DNA of 64,000 nt from Actinomadura atramentaria DSM 43919 (GCF_000381885.1 NZ_KB907212.1:124001-188000), one strand, 5' to 3'; shown: positions 7,400 to 17,057, counted from the first letter of the stretch. A program made the numbers and translations. Notes: generated from the sequence alone by a model not told the origin.

Positions 7400-8602
7400 G
7401 TGGACCCCGTGCGCAATCCCTACGCCCCGGGCGCCGGGCAGCGCCCCCCGGAGCTGGCCGGCCGCGACCGCGAGCTGAAGCAGTTCGAGGTCGTCCTCGA
7501 ACGCGTGGCGCGCGGCCGCCCCGAACGCAGCATGATCATCACCGGGCTGCGCGGCGTCGGCAAGACCGTCCTGCTCAACACGTTCCGCTCGATGGCGATC
7601 CAGCGGCTCTGGGGGACGGGCAAGATCGAGGCGCGGCCGGACCAGTCGATCCGGCGGCCCGTCGCGTCCGCGCTGCACGTCGCCGTCCGCGAGCTGGCGC
7701 CCCGGCACCGCGCGCCGGACCGGATCGAGGAGTTCCTCGGCGTCCTCAAGGCGTTCGCGCAGGCGGGCGAGGACGACGGCAAGGGCGGCCGCACCGCGAC
7801 GGCCCGCGCCCACCGCTGGCAGCCCGGCATCGACGTGCCCGCCACGCGCGGCCGCGCCGACTCCGGCGACCTGGAGATCGACCTCACCGAGCTGTTCGTG
7901 GACGCCGCGTCCGTCGCGACCGACGTCGGCGCGGGCATCGCGCTGTTCGTGGACGAGATGCAGGACGTCCCCGCCGACGACGTGTCCGCGCTGTGCGCCG
8001 CGTGCCACGAGCTGTCGCAGAGCGGCGGCCCGCTGATCGTCGTCGGCGCGGGCCTGCCGCACCTGCCCGCCGTCCTGTCGGCCAGCAAGTCCTACTCCGA
8101 GCGGCTGTTCCGGTACGCGCGCATCGACCGGCTCGACCGCGAGTCCGCCGACCTCGCGCTGCTGCTGCCCGCCGAGCGCGAGGAGGTGACGTTCACGCCC
8201 GAGGCGCTGGACGCCCTGTACGGCGCGGCGGACGGCTACCCGTACTTCGTGCAGGCGTACGCGAAGGTCGTGTGGGACGTCGCGCCGGACACGCCGATCA
8301 CCGCCGAGGACATCCGCGTCGCCGCGCCGGAGGCCGAGAGCGAGCTGGCGGTCGGGTTCTTCGGCAGCCGGTACGAGCGCGCGACGCCCGCCGAGCGCGA
8401 CTACATGCGCGCGATGGCGGCGCTCGGCGACGAGCCGGTGTCGACGGCGGCCGTCGCGGGCGAGCTGGAGCGCAAGCCGTCGAGCCTGTCCCCGGCGCGG
8501 GACGGCCTGATCAAGAAGGGCCTGATCTACAGCGCGGAGCGCGGGCTCGTCGCCTTCACCGTGCCCCACTTCGGGAAGTTCCTCCGGACCCAACCCGCGT
8601 GA
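7400..8602 (+). CDS. AAA-family ATPase with C-terminal winged helix (ORC/Cdc6-like)
   Basis: 400 residues from the GTG at 7400, giving an N-terminus MDPVRNPYAPGAGQRPPELAGR that starts cleanly at the ATPase fold. An in-frame ATG at 7274 has a stronger Shine-Dalgarno site (GGGAGGT), but the added 42 residues come from AT-richer, promoter-like DNA. Walker A is GLRGVGKT (residues 49-56), Walker B is ALFVDEMQD, and a sensor-1-like VVGAGLPHL follows. The C-terminus (PAERDYMRAMAAL, KPSSLSPARDGLIKKGLIYSAERG) looks like a winged helix. This architecture is shared with ORC/Cdc6-like and STAND-like ATPases. The role is unknown; the gene stands alone. Confidence 0.82.
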   Translation: MDPVRNPYAPGAGQRPPELAGRDRELKQFEVVLERVARGRPERSMIITGLRGVGKTVLLNTFRSMAIQRLWGTGKIEARPDQSIRRPVASALHVAVRELAPRHRAPDRIEEFLGVLKAFAQAGEDDGKGGRTATARAHRWQPGIDVPATRGRADSGDLEIDLTELFVDAASVATDVGAGIALFVDEMQDVPADDVSALCAACHELSQSGGPLIVVGAGLPHLPAVLSASKSYSERLFRYARIDRLDRESADLALLLPAEREEVTFTPEALDALYGAADGYPYFVQAYAKVVWDVAPDTPITAEDIRVAAPEAESELAVGFFGSRYERATPAERDYMRAMAALGDEPVSTAAVAGELERKPSSLSPARDGLIKKGLIYSAERGLVAFTVPHFGKFLRTQPA

Positions 8603-8643
8603 CGTCGGCTCGTCAGGTCTTTATCGGGGACTCTTGGGTTTTC

Positions 8644-8660
8644 GCTAGAGGCGGCTAGAG
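8644..8660. repeat. Direct repeat downstream of the AAA ATPase gene
   Basis: GCTAGAG is repeated with a 10-bp period (8644-8650 and 8654-8660). The stretch to 8730 also holds TCTACG (8700-8705) and its inverse CGTAGA (8722-8727), the hexamer doubled upstream of the gene at 7350. Function unknown. Confidence 0.3.
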
Positions 8661-8712
8661 AACGCGATGCGGCGCGCGTCATCGGCGAGTATTCGATGAT
8701 CTACGCTCCCGG

Positions 8713-9558
8713 CTAGACGGTCGTAGATTTCCCGATGGCCGGGCTCGGCTCGTCCTCCGCCGGGACCATCGCGACCCGCACCCGGCGCGACTTCGCCGCC
8801 GTCGAGACCGCGAAGACCAGCTCCACCGGGCGGCCGTCCGACACCGCGCGGTACGCCAGCAGCCGCCAGCAGCCCTCCCGCCACACGTCCAGCGGGACGG
8901 CGCTGACCAGGCTCTCCTCGTGGCCCGTCCACGCCGCGCTCGCGCGCAGCGTCCGCATCGTCTCCTCCAGCGGGCTGTGCCGCCGCTCGCACGGCTCGCC
9001 CGCCCGCCGCAGCCCGCCGCGCTCCAGCAGCGCCGGGATCTCCGGCGACAGCAGGCAGAACAGCGCCAGCTCGACCACCAGCAGCCCCAGCCACGCCGTC
9101 GCGTGCCCGTCGCGGAGCACCGCGAACCCGGCGCGCGGCGCGCCGAGCGCCGCCAGCGCCGCCGCCGTGAACAGCAGCGCCCGCGCGACGCTGCGCCGGT
9201 CCACGTGCTGGACGCTGAGGCCGCCGAAGCAGCCGCAGCCCGCGTCCGGGCGGCGCACGCGCAGCTCGCTCACCACCCACGTCGCGCCCGCGAACGCCAG
9301 CGCCGTCGCCAGCCGCACCGAGAACTGCGACGTCACCAGCAGCGCGACGCCCAGGCCGCCCTCGACCAGCGCGACCGTCACCGACATCGTCCGGCTGTGC
9401 CGCAGCGCCGTCGCCTGCCGCAGCCGCCCCGGCAGCGGCACGCCGTGGACGTGGTCGGGCGCGGGCGCGGGCGCGCGGATCGCCAGCTTGGCGAGGCACG
9501 CCGCCAGCAGCACGCCGGACAGCAGCAGGACCTGGGTGTTCTGGAAGGCGGTCACCAT
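8713..9558 (-). CDS. MauE-like membrane protein with extra C-terminal soluble domain
   Basis: 281 residues from the ATG at 9558. Residues 1-180 carry four or five hydrophobic segments and the motif AGCGCFGGL near residue 95, a Cys-x-Cys-Phe-Gly pattern seen in MauE/DoxX-like proteins linked to disulfide handling of methylamine dehydrogenase and related exported proteins. The last 100 residues form a soluble domain without a recognised family (HEESLVSAVPLDVW, AVSDGRPVELVFAV). It overlaps the upstream DPBB gene by 7 nt, so translation is coupled. No methylamine dehydrogenase genes are nearby, so the MauE name gives fold rather than pathway. Confidence 0.75.
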   Translation of the reverse strand: MVTAFQNTQVLLLSGVLLAACLAKLAIRAPAPAPDHVHGVPLPGRLRQATALRHSRTMSVTVALVEGGLGVALLVTSQFSVRLATALAFAGATWVVSELRVRRPDAGCGCFGGLSVQHVDRRSVARALLFTAAALAALGAPRAGFAVLRDGHATAWLGLLVVELALFCLLSPEIPALLERGGLRRAGEPCERRHSPLEETMRTLRASAAWTGHEESLVSAVPLDVWREGCWRLLAYRAVSDGRPVELVFAVSTAAKSRRVRVAMVPAEDEPSPAIGKSTTV

Positions 9559-10514
9559 CGTCGGGTTCCTCGGTCGTGGCGCAGGATGGCGTTGAAGCAG
9601 CCCTTGTCGAGATCGCCGCCGAGCGCGGCGAACGCGACCGGCGTCAGCTCGATCAGCCGGCCGCGCGGCGACGTCCCGCACTGGACGCAGCGGTCGCAGT
9701 AGCGGGCGGCGACGCAGCCGCACTCGGTGACGGGCACCCGGGCCGTGCGGCCCGTGCAGGAGTTGTGGACGGTGACCGCGCTGCCGATCGACAGCACCGG
9801 CAGCGGCACGCAGCCGCGCGGCGCGTCCGCGCAGCCGCCCGCGTCGCCCTCGGCGTCCACCGCCGGGTAGGCCGCGCCGGGCGCGTCGCCGCCGTCGAAC
9901 CAGGTCGCGGTGCCGTGCGACTCGGTCGGGACGGCCGCGTCGGGTTCGAGGTCGGTGCGCGCGTCCGCGCGGTGGCCCGGCTGGGACGTGCCGGGCGCGA
10001 CGGCGACCGGGCCGCCCGGCGACCGGACGCACACGGCGTCGAACAGGTAGCCCGGCTCCAGCCGCGGGTGCCGGACGCGGATCTGCGCGTAGACGTGCGG
10101 CGGGACCGCGACCTGCACGACGCCCCGGTGCGGGCCGAGGTCGACGTCCACGGCGGTCGGCGCGGCGGACAGGATCGTCCCCGACACCCGGACCGGGTCG
10201 ATCCACACCCGGTCGGTGCCCGGCCGCCCCCGGTGCGGCCGGGCGACCGCCGTGCGCCCCGGGCGCAGCGCGGCGGAGTCCCCGTCCCCGCCGTGCCACA
10301 CCGAGGTCCGGTCGCTGAGCGGCAGCCGGACCTCGCCGTCCGGGGTGGCCAGGACGAGCAGGTGCGGACTGGCGTCGAGCACGGTCCCGGCGTACGCGCC
10401 GGGCCGCACGGCGGACGGCGGGTCGGCGGCCGGGTCCGGCGCGGGGTCGGGGAGGGCGCCGAGCACCGCGTCGCGGCGGCGGCGCCGGGCGGATTCCCGG
10501 CGGTTCGGTGGCAT
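9552..10514 (-). CDS. Cys-rich protein with C-terminal RlpA-like double-psi beta-barrel
   Basis: 320 residues from the ATG at 10514. An Arg-rich start (NRRESARRRRRD) is followed by about 150 residues with two OB/SH3-like beta segments (VLDASPHLLVLATPDGEVRLPL and VSGTILSAAPTAVDVDL). The C-terminal 90 residues read SIGSAVTVHNSCTGRTARV, then a Cys cluster (ECGC, YCDRCVQC) and RGRLIELTPVAFAALG. That is the order of an RlpA/expansin DPBB domain (N-x-x-x-G-R, then G-R-x-I-E/D-L-x-x-x-A-F). No signal peptide is visible. It is coupled to the MauE-like gene. The Cys cluster inside a DPBB domain is unusual and may pair with the MauE CxC motif. Confidence 0.65.
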   Translation of the reverse strand: MPPNRRESARRRRRDAVLGALPDPAPDPAADPPSAVRPGAYAGTVLDASPHLLVLATPDGEVRLPLSDRTSVWHGGDGDSAALRPGRTAVARPHRGRPGTDRVWIDPVRVSGTILSAAPTAVDVDLGPHRGVVQVAVPPHVYAQIRVRHPRLEPGYLFDAVCVRSPGGPVAVAPGTSQPGHRADARTDLEPDAAVPTESHGTATWFDGGDAPGAAYPAVDAEGDAGGCADAPRGCVPLPVLSIGSAVTVHNSCTGRTARVPVTECGCVAARYCDRCVQCGTSPRGRLIELTPVAFAALGGDLDKGCFNAILRHDRGTRRW

Positions 10515-10821
10515 CGGGCGGGGCTCCGGCTTCGGTGCGGGGGCGGTCCGGCGCGGGCCGCATTGCAGGGCCGCCCACCGCCGGTAGTGGTGTGAGTCAA
10601 GGTTTACGCCACGTGACCCGACTGTCGACGGATTTGTCGGCATACGTCTTGTGCGGGATAAGGATTACTCACCCCGGGGCAAGCATTCTCCACCGGTTGA
10701 CCCGAATATGCCGTTTCGCTTGGACCGATATGGCGGTTCCCGTGCGACGCTCACAGAAGACCCGGCGCGTCCCCGCGCCCCGGGACGGAACCGGCCGCCG
10801 TGCGACCCGACGCGAGGTGAC
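10515..10821. other. Divergent intergenic region between the DPBB gene and the SigE-family sigma gene
   Basis: 307 bp without a convincing gene. The central part (10600-10740) is much less GC-rich than the flanks and holds TTGACC at 10697-10702 and several TAT-containing hexamers, as expected for divergent promoters. I could not pair a -35 and -10 element with confidence. Confidence 0.4.
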
Positions 10822-11325
10822 GTGAGCGACGACAGGGACGACGAGTTCCGCGAGTACGTCGCGGCCCGCGGCCCCGCCCTGCTGCGCGCCGCCGCCCAGC
10901 TCACCGGCGACCGCGCCGAGGCCGAGGACCTGCTGCAGGCCGCGCTGGCCAAGACGTACCTCGCCTGGGACCGCATCGCCGACCGGGCGGCGGTGGACGG
11001 CTACGTCCGCCGCGCGATGGCGAACACGCACATTTCGGCATGGCGCCGCCGCAAATTCGAGGTCTATCCCACCGACGATCTGCCGGATCGCCCGGTGGAC
11101 GACACGACGGGCCGCACCGACCTCACCGACGCGCTCGGCCGCGCGCTGCGCCGCCTCCCCGAAAGGCAGCGGACCGCGCTTTTCCTCCGCTATTACGAGG
11201 ATATGTCGGAAAGCGAGATCGCGGACCGCCTCGGCGTCAGCGTCGGCACGGTCAAGAGCACGGTCTCGCGCGCCGTCGCGCGGCTCCGCGACGACGCGGC
11301 CATCGCCGGCCTCTCCGCGCCGTAG
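10822..11325 (+). CDS. SigE-family ECF RNA polymerase sigma factor
   Basis: 167 residues from a GTG at 10822, with GAGG 4 nt upstream. Region 2 is FREYVAARGPALLRAAAQLTG with the -10-binding EDLLQAALAKTYLAW. Region 4 is LPERQRTALFLRYYEDMSESEIADRLGVSVGTVKS. The length, the R-G-P-A-L-L-R-x-A start and the short linker match the actinobacterial SigE family (small ECFs of about 165-180 residues). No anti-sigma gene lies next to it; the divergent DPBB/MauE pair is the obvious candidate target or partner. Confidence 0.92.
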   Translation: MSDDRDDEFREYVAARGPALLRAAAQLTGDRAEAEDLLQAALAKTYLAWDRIADRAAVDGYVRRAMANTHISAWRRRKFEVYPTDDLPDRPVDDTTGRTDLTDALGRALRRLPERQRTALFLRYYEDMSESEIADRLGVSVGTVKSTVSRAVARLRDDAAIAGLSAP

Positions 11326-11412
11326 CCGCCGGTGCGGAAGTGACTGCTGACATTTCCCCGCCAATTGGACAGAATCCAGGTCAGGCACCCGCCCTGAGCT
11401 GGAGGTCCACCG

Positions 11413-13031
<1,619 letters not shown>

Positions 13032-13035
<4 letters not shown>

Positions 13036-13060
13036 CGCGCTCCGGGCGGGGGCGCGTCAG
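13032..13060. terminator. Bidirectional hairpin between convergent genes
   Basis: CTGACGCGC (13032-13040) pairs with GCGCGTCAG (13052-13060) across an 11-nt loop, and the stem includes both stop codons. There is no U-tract, as is common for terminators in high-GC actinobacteria. Confidence 0.5.
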
Positions 13061-13305
13061 GACGAGGGCGGGTTCGGCGGCAGCACGTACGAGCCTTTGC
13101 CGCGGACCGTCCGGACGCGCCCCGCCTCCGCGAGTTTGCGCACCGCCGCACGGACCGTGTTCCGCGAGACGTCGAACTCCTCGCAGAGAGCGGCCTCGGA
13201 GGGGATCGCGCGCTGTGGGACGTACACGCCCTCGTCTATACGGCGCGCGATCTCTTCGGCGATCTGCGTGTAAAGCGGGTCGGGTCCCAGCAGATCTATG
13301 CTCAC
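13057..13305 (-). CDS. Minimal GntR-family DNA-binding protein (HTH domain only)
   Basis: 82 residues from the GTG at 13305. The whole protein is the GntR winged helix: DPLYTQIAEEIARRIDEGVY, then IPSEAALCEEFDVSRNTVRAAVRKLAEAGRV and the wing VRTVRGKGSYV. The usual C-terminal effector domain is absent, so ligand sensing must occur elsewhere or the protein works as a constitutive DNA binder. It is divergent from a 67-residue gene, with two GGTACAG repeats between them. Such short GntR proteins next to small ORFs are common in actinomycetes. Confidence 0.85.
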   Translation of the reverse strand: MSIDLLGPDPLYTQIAEEIARRIDEGVYVPQRAIPSEAALCEEFDVSRNTVRAAVRKLAEAGRVRTVRGKGSYVLPPNPPSS

Positions 13306-13356
13306 TCTTTGGACCCTAGGTCTGCTCAAATGTCGCTCGACGTCCTGGCCTGGCGT

Positions 13357-13383
13357 GGTACAGGCTGAGACAGGTAGGTACAG
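13357..13383. promoter_or_regulatory. Direct repeats, candidate GntR operator
   Basis: GGTACAG occurs at 13357-13363 and 13377-13383, exactly 20 bp (two helical turns) apart, in the divergent promoter between the GntR gene and the 67-residue gene. Two proteins on one face of the helix would fit this spacing. Confidence 0.45.
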
Positions 13384-13420
13384 ACCAAGATCATAGAGCG
13401 GCTGCGGAGAAGGGGGACCG

Positions 13421-13624
13421 GTGGGCGATCTGGTGTTGGAGGCGGCGGCCGACAGCGGCTTCGTGGCGTTCGACGCGGCGACGGGCGCGGCGGTCATGAC
13501 CGCGCTGGACGAGGGCGGCGGCTGGTGGCGGGTGCGGACGCCGTCCGGCGCGGTGCGGTCGTTCTGGCTGCCGGGCGACACCGCCGAGACGTGGTGGGCG
13601 GTCGTCGAGCGCGCGGCCCGGTGA
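13421..13624 (+). CDS. Small hypothetical protein (SH3-like beta fold suspected)
   Basis: 67 residues with a GTG start preceded by AAGGGGG at good spacing. The sequence is beta-rich with three Trp-containing segments (GWWRVRTPSGAV, SFWLPGDTAETWWAVVE) and no signal peptide or membrane segment. No family recognised. It is divergent from the minimal GntR gene and likely controlled by it. Confidence 0.65.
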   Translation: MGDLVLEAAADSGFVAFDAATGAAVMTALDEGGGWWRVRTPSGAVRSFWLPGDTAETWWAVVERAAR

Positions 13625-13652
13625 GACCGCCGCCGGTCCGGTGTTCTGTGGT

Positions 13653-13683
13653 GAGAAGTCTTGTTCTCATCGGCTAACCGATG
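13653..13683. other. Two adjacent hairpins in an intergenic gap
   Basis: GAGAA(N6)TTCTC at 13653-13668 and the perfect CATCGG-CTAA-CCGATG at 13668-13683 lie directly after the 67-residue gene. They may terminate it or form a structured leader for the sigma gene at 13843. The rest of the gap (13684-13842) shows nothing clear. Confidence 0.35.
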
Positions 13684-13842
13684 ACGCACGCCATGTCAGG
13701 GCATCGTCCGAAGTGGCCGATTTCAGCGCATCATGTGGTGCGAGAGGGGTTCGACGGTGTATCCAGGGTGAATTCACTGTCCTGACGCGTCCCGCCAGGC
13801 CGTCCAACGCGGGGCGCGTCGCGGTGCCCAGGGGAGCGCGAC

Positions 13843-15177
13843 ATGCCGAGGTGGTCCCCCTTCGACGCGGCGGCCGACCGGCGCTTGGTCCACGGCCTGC
13901 ACGAGGGTGACGAACGCGCGCTCGGCGACCTCTACGACGCCTACGCCGAGCGCGTCTACGACTACGCCCGGTCGCTCACCGGCGACGACCGCGCCGCCGC
14001 CGACGTCGTCCACGACACGTTCGTCGACGCGTGCCGCCGCGCGCCCCGGCTGCGCGGCCGCGTCGGGCTCGGCGCGTGGCTGTACGGGGCGGCGCGGCGG
14101 CGGTGCCTGCAGCGCGTCCGCGGCGGCGAGCCGACGATCGGGGAGACCGCGCTCGGCGACGCGGACGGCGCGCCGGCCGTCCTGGCGGACCTGACCCCCG
14201 CCGACCGCGAACTCGTCCTGCTCGCGGACCGGCACGGGCTCGGCCCGGCGGACGCGGCGGCGGTGACGGGGCTCGGCGTCCGGCGCGTCCGGACGCGCAC
14301 GGACCGCGCCCGGCTCCGGCTGGACGCCGCCGAGGAACCGGAACCCGAGGACGCCGGGAGCACCGTCGCCGTCGCGGCCGCCCGCACCCCCGACGCGGGC
14401 CTCGCCGCCCCGCCGCCCGTGCTGCCCGCCGCGCTGCGGCACCGCGTCATGCACACCGCGACGGACCCGGAACTCGCCGGGTACCGCGCCGACATCGCCG
14501 CGCGCGGCGGCGTCCTCACGCCCGCGGGCATGCCGACGCAGCCGGACCAGACGTCGCCGTTCACCCGCCGCTGGCTGTTCGCGGGCGGCGGCATGGCCGG
14601 GGTGCTGGTCACGGCCGTCGTCGCGGTGCTGCTGATCGGCCCGGGCGGGATGGGCACGACGCTGTACTGGCCGCCGGGCCGGGACCGGCACGCCCCGCCG
14701 ACGAGCGCGGGCCCGTCCGGCGGGACGAGCGGCGGCGGCCGGACCGCGCCCGCGCCGGGCCAGGGCGACCCGCGGGCGCTGCCCGGCCCGTCGTCGTCGT
14801 CGAACGTGCCCGGCCGGACGGCGCCGCCCGCGTCGCGGCCCGGCACGCGCCCGTCGTCGCCCGGCGGGTCCTCGCCGTCGCCGCGCGTCGGCACGCTGAG
14901 CGTGGAGGAGTCGACGGTCAAGCTGTACGGGACGAAGGTCGGCCGCATCACCCTGCACGCCGCGGGCGGCCCGGTGACGTGGCGCGGCGTCGCGTCGTCG
15001 GACCAGGTGACGCTGTCCCCGGCGGCGGGCACGCTCGCGCCGGGCGGCACCGGCGCGCTGACCGTCACGCTGAAGGCGGGCCTGCTGAACCTGCCGGGCC
15101 GGGCGACGGTGACGTTCGCGGACGAGAACGGCGCGCTGCACCAGGTCGCGGTGGAGTGGGGGGCGTCGCTGCTGTGA
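13843..15177 (+). CDS. Membrane-anchored ECF-like sigma factor with extracellular BACON/Ig-like domain
   Basis: 444 residues. Residues 10-165 are sigma-like: region 2 (ALGDLYDAYAERVYDYARSL, ADVVHDTFVDAC) and region 4 (LTPADRELVLLADRHGLG). A 70-residue linker leads to one transmembrane helix (about 242-265, FAGGGMAGVLVTAVVAVLLI), then a Ser/Pro/Gly-rich stalk (280-355) and an outer beta domain (GTLSVEESTVKLYGTKVG to the end) resembling BACON/Ig-like modules. The protein would place a sigma domain inside and a beta-sandwich outside the cell. It may be a one-protein signalling device needing proteolytic release, or a membrane-held regulator. No anti-sigma gene is adjacent. Confidence 0.8.
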   Translation: MPRWSPFDAAADRRLVHGLHEGDERALGDLYDAYAERVYDYARSLTGDDRAAADVVHDTFVDACRRAPRLRGRVGLGAWLYGAARRRCLQRVRGGEPTIGETALGDADGAPAVLADLTPADRELVLLADRHGLGPADAAAVTGLGVRRVRTRTDRARLRLDAAEEPEPEDAGSTVAVAAARTPDAGLAAPPPVLPAALRHRVMHTATDPELAGYRADIAARGGVLTPAGMPTQPDQTSPFTRRWLFAGGGMAGVLVTAVVAVLLIGPGGMGTTLYWPPGRDRHAPPTSAGPSGGTSGGGRTAPAPGQGDPRALPGPSSSSNVPGRTAPPASRPGTRPSSPGGSSPSPRVGTLSVEESTVKLYGTKVGRITLHAAGGPVTWRGVASSDQVTLSPAAGTLAPGGTGALTVTLKAGLLNLPGRATVTFADENGALHQVAVEWGASLL

Positions 15178-15178
15178 G

Positions 15179-15203
15179 CGCCGCGGGTCAGCGCTCCGCG
15201 GCG
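15179..15203. terminator. Bidirectional hairpin between convergent genes
   Basis: CGCCGCGG (15179-15186) pairs perfectly with CCGCGGCG (15196-15203) across 9 nt, just past the sigma-fusion stop and overlapping the end of the MerR gene. Confidence 0.45.
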
Positions 15204-15946
15204 AGGTGGTCGCGGATCAGCTCCAGCCGGTCCCCCAGGGACGCCTCGACGCGGGCCTCCATCGCGCGCGCGATGAACGGGTCCACGACCATCCGGACGA
15301 GCGGCCGCATCCGCTGCACGACGGCGGCGATCTCGGAGACCTCGTCGCCGGACGGGTTGTCGCCCGTCGCGAACCCGGCGAAGACGTGCTCCTCGACGAG
15401 CGTCACGAACCGGCCCGCGATGACGGCGCAGTCGTCGCGGATCTGCGCGGCGATGTCGAGCACGGCGTCCACCGGGATGCCCGCCGCGACCAGTTCCTCC
15501 CCGACGTGGACGAGCCGCGGGCTGGGCACCCGGTAGTGGTCGCCCTCCGGTTCGAGGAACCCCAGCTCGCGGGCGCGCGCGAGGACGCGGGCGACGTCGC
15601 GCTCGGACAGGCCCTCGCCGAACCGCGCGAGCAGTTCGTCGAGCGTGACGGTGCCGGGCAGCTCGTCGGACCACGGATCGGTGAGGACCTTCTCCAGGCC
15701 CAGGATCTCCCCGACGTCCTTGCCGGTCTCCCACGCGCCGACCAGGTCCTTGATCACGGCGGCGGTGTAGCCGCGGCCGAGGAGCGCGCCGATGAGCCGC
15801 AGCCGCGCGAGGTGGGAGTCGTCGTAGATCCCGACGCGCCCCTCCAGCCGGGGCGGCGGGAGCAGCCCGCGGTCCTGGTAGGCGCGGATGTTGCGCACGG
15901 TGCTTCCGGCCGTGTGGGCCAGTTCGTCGATTCGATACTCGGCCAT
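15188..15946 (-). CDS. MerR-family transcriptional regulator with long C-terminal domain
   Basis: 252 residues. The N-terminus is a typical MerR winged helix (YRIDELAHTAGSTVRNIRAYQDRGLLPPP, then GIYDDSHLARLRLIGALLGRGY). The following 170 helical residues (DVGEILGLEKVLTDPW to the end) lack a cysteine metal-binding pattern and are much longer than in metal sensors, which suggests an organic effector or none. It is divergent from the adenylate cyclase gene with 90 bp between them, so the shared promoter may be its target. The ligand is unknown. Confidence 0.88.
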   Translation of the reverse strand: MAEYRIDELAHTAGSTVRNIRAYQDRGLLPPPRLEGRVGIYDDSHLARLRLIGALLGRGYTAAVIKDLVGAWETGKDVGEILGLEKVLTDPWSDELPGTVTLDELLARFGEGLSERDVARVLARARELGFLEPEGDHYRVPSPRLVHVGEELVAAGIPVDAVLDIAAQIRDDCAVIAGRFVTLVEEHVFAGFATGDNPSGDEVSEIAAVVQRMRPLVRMVVDPFIARAMEARVEASLGDRLELIRDHLAAER

Positions 15947-16036
15947 GCCCTGCCCGCCGCACTCGTGTCCTTGACCGCCTGGATCTTACTTCGGCACAAT
16001 CATTACATCGAACGATGACACATTAAGGACTGTCGC

Positions 16037-17053
16037 ATGACGGAATCCCCCGTGTCCAGGGACGGCGAGCCGGTCGGCGTCGTGGAGACGCTGCTCGGCG
16101 GTCCCCTGCGCTACACGCGCAAGGAGGTCGAAACGCTCGCCGGGGTGGACGAGGACTGGGCCCGGCGGATCTGGCAGGCCCTCGGCTTCCCCACCCCGCC
16201 CGACGAGGAGGTCGCCTTCACCGACGGCGACGTCGACGCGCTGCGCGACATCAGCCGCCTGCTGTCCAACGACCTCGTGGACGAGGACATGGTCGTCCAG
16301 CTCTCCCGCGCGGTCGGGCAGACGATGGGCCGCCTCGCGAGCTGGCTCGCCGACGTCTGGCTGCGGCGGCTCAGCGAGCGCTGGCCCGCCGACGAGCCCG
16401 TCACGCCGGAGATCGTCGGCGCGGCCCTGGCGGCGACCGAGGAGCTGCGGCCCGTCTTCGAGAAGCTGATGCTGCACGGCTGGCGGCGGCAGCTCGCCGA
16501 GGCGGGCCTGCGCACCGCCGCCGCGACCAGCGCCGCCGAGGCCGACCCGTCCGTGGGCGTCTCCCGGCTGACGGTCGGGTTCGCCGACGTCGTGTCGTTC
16601 ACCCGGATGAGCCGCCGCATGGACGGCTCCGAGCTGGCCGAGTTCGTCGAGCGGTTCGAGCGCGTCGCGGCCGAGGAGGTCGCCGAGCGCGGCGGCCGCG
16701 TCATCAAGACGCTCGGCGACGAGATCCTGTACGCCGCCGCCGACCCGCGCGCCGGGGTCGAGATCGGGCTGCGGATCGCGGAGCTGTGCGACACCGACCC
16801 GTCGTTCCCGCGCGTCCGGGTCGGCATCGCGTCCGGCGAGGTCCTGCAGCGGCTCGGCGACGTGTTCGGCACGCCCGTCAACCTCGCCGCGCGGCTCACC
16901 GCCATCGCCTATCCGGGGACGGTGCTCGTCGACCCGGACCTGGCGCGGGAGCTGGACGGCGCGCCCGGCTACGACGTGTCGTCGCTGCGGGCGCGCCCGC
17001 TCCAGGGCCTCGGCAAGGTCCGGCCGCGCGTCGTGCGCCGGGCCCGCGCCTAG
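16037..17053 (+). CDS. Class III adenylate cyclase with N-terminal autoregulatory domain
   Basis: 338 residues. Residues 20-155 form an all-helical regulatory domain of the type found in pH-responsive mycobacterial cyclases such as Rv1264. Residues 172-325 are the class III catalytic domain with both metal aspartates (Asp184 in FADVVSFT, Asp228 in LGDEILY), the adenine-selecting Lys224 and Asp275, and the transition-state pair Asn282/Arg286 in VNLAARL. All are canonical, so ATP to cAMP activity is expected from a soluble homodimer. It is divergent from the MerR gene and convergent with the sortase gene 4 nt away. Confidence 0.93.
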   Translation: MTESPVSRDGEPVGVVETLLGGPLRYTRKEVETLAGVDEDWARRIWQALGFPTPPDEEVAFTDGDVDALRDISRLLSNDLVDEDMVVQLSRAVGQTMGRLASWLADVWLRRLSERWPADEPVTPEIVGAALAATEELRPVFEKLMLHGWRRQLAEAGLRTAAATSAAEADPSVGVSRLTVGFADVVSFTRMSRRMDGSELAEFVERFERVAAEEVAERGGRVIKTLGDEILYAAADPRAGVEIGLRIAELCDTDPSFPRVRVGIASGEVLQRLGDVFGTPVNLAARLTAIAYPGTVLVDPDLARELDGAPGYDVSSLRARPLQGLGKVRPRVVRRARA

Positions 17054-17057
17054 ACGG

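Noticed and set aside
8713..9558. Methylamine utilisation locus
   Set aside because: Only the MauE-like fold is present; no methylamine dehydrogenase subunits or other mau genes in the window.
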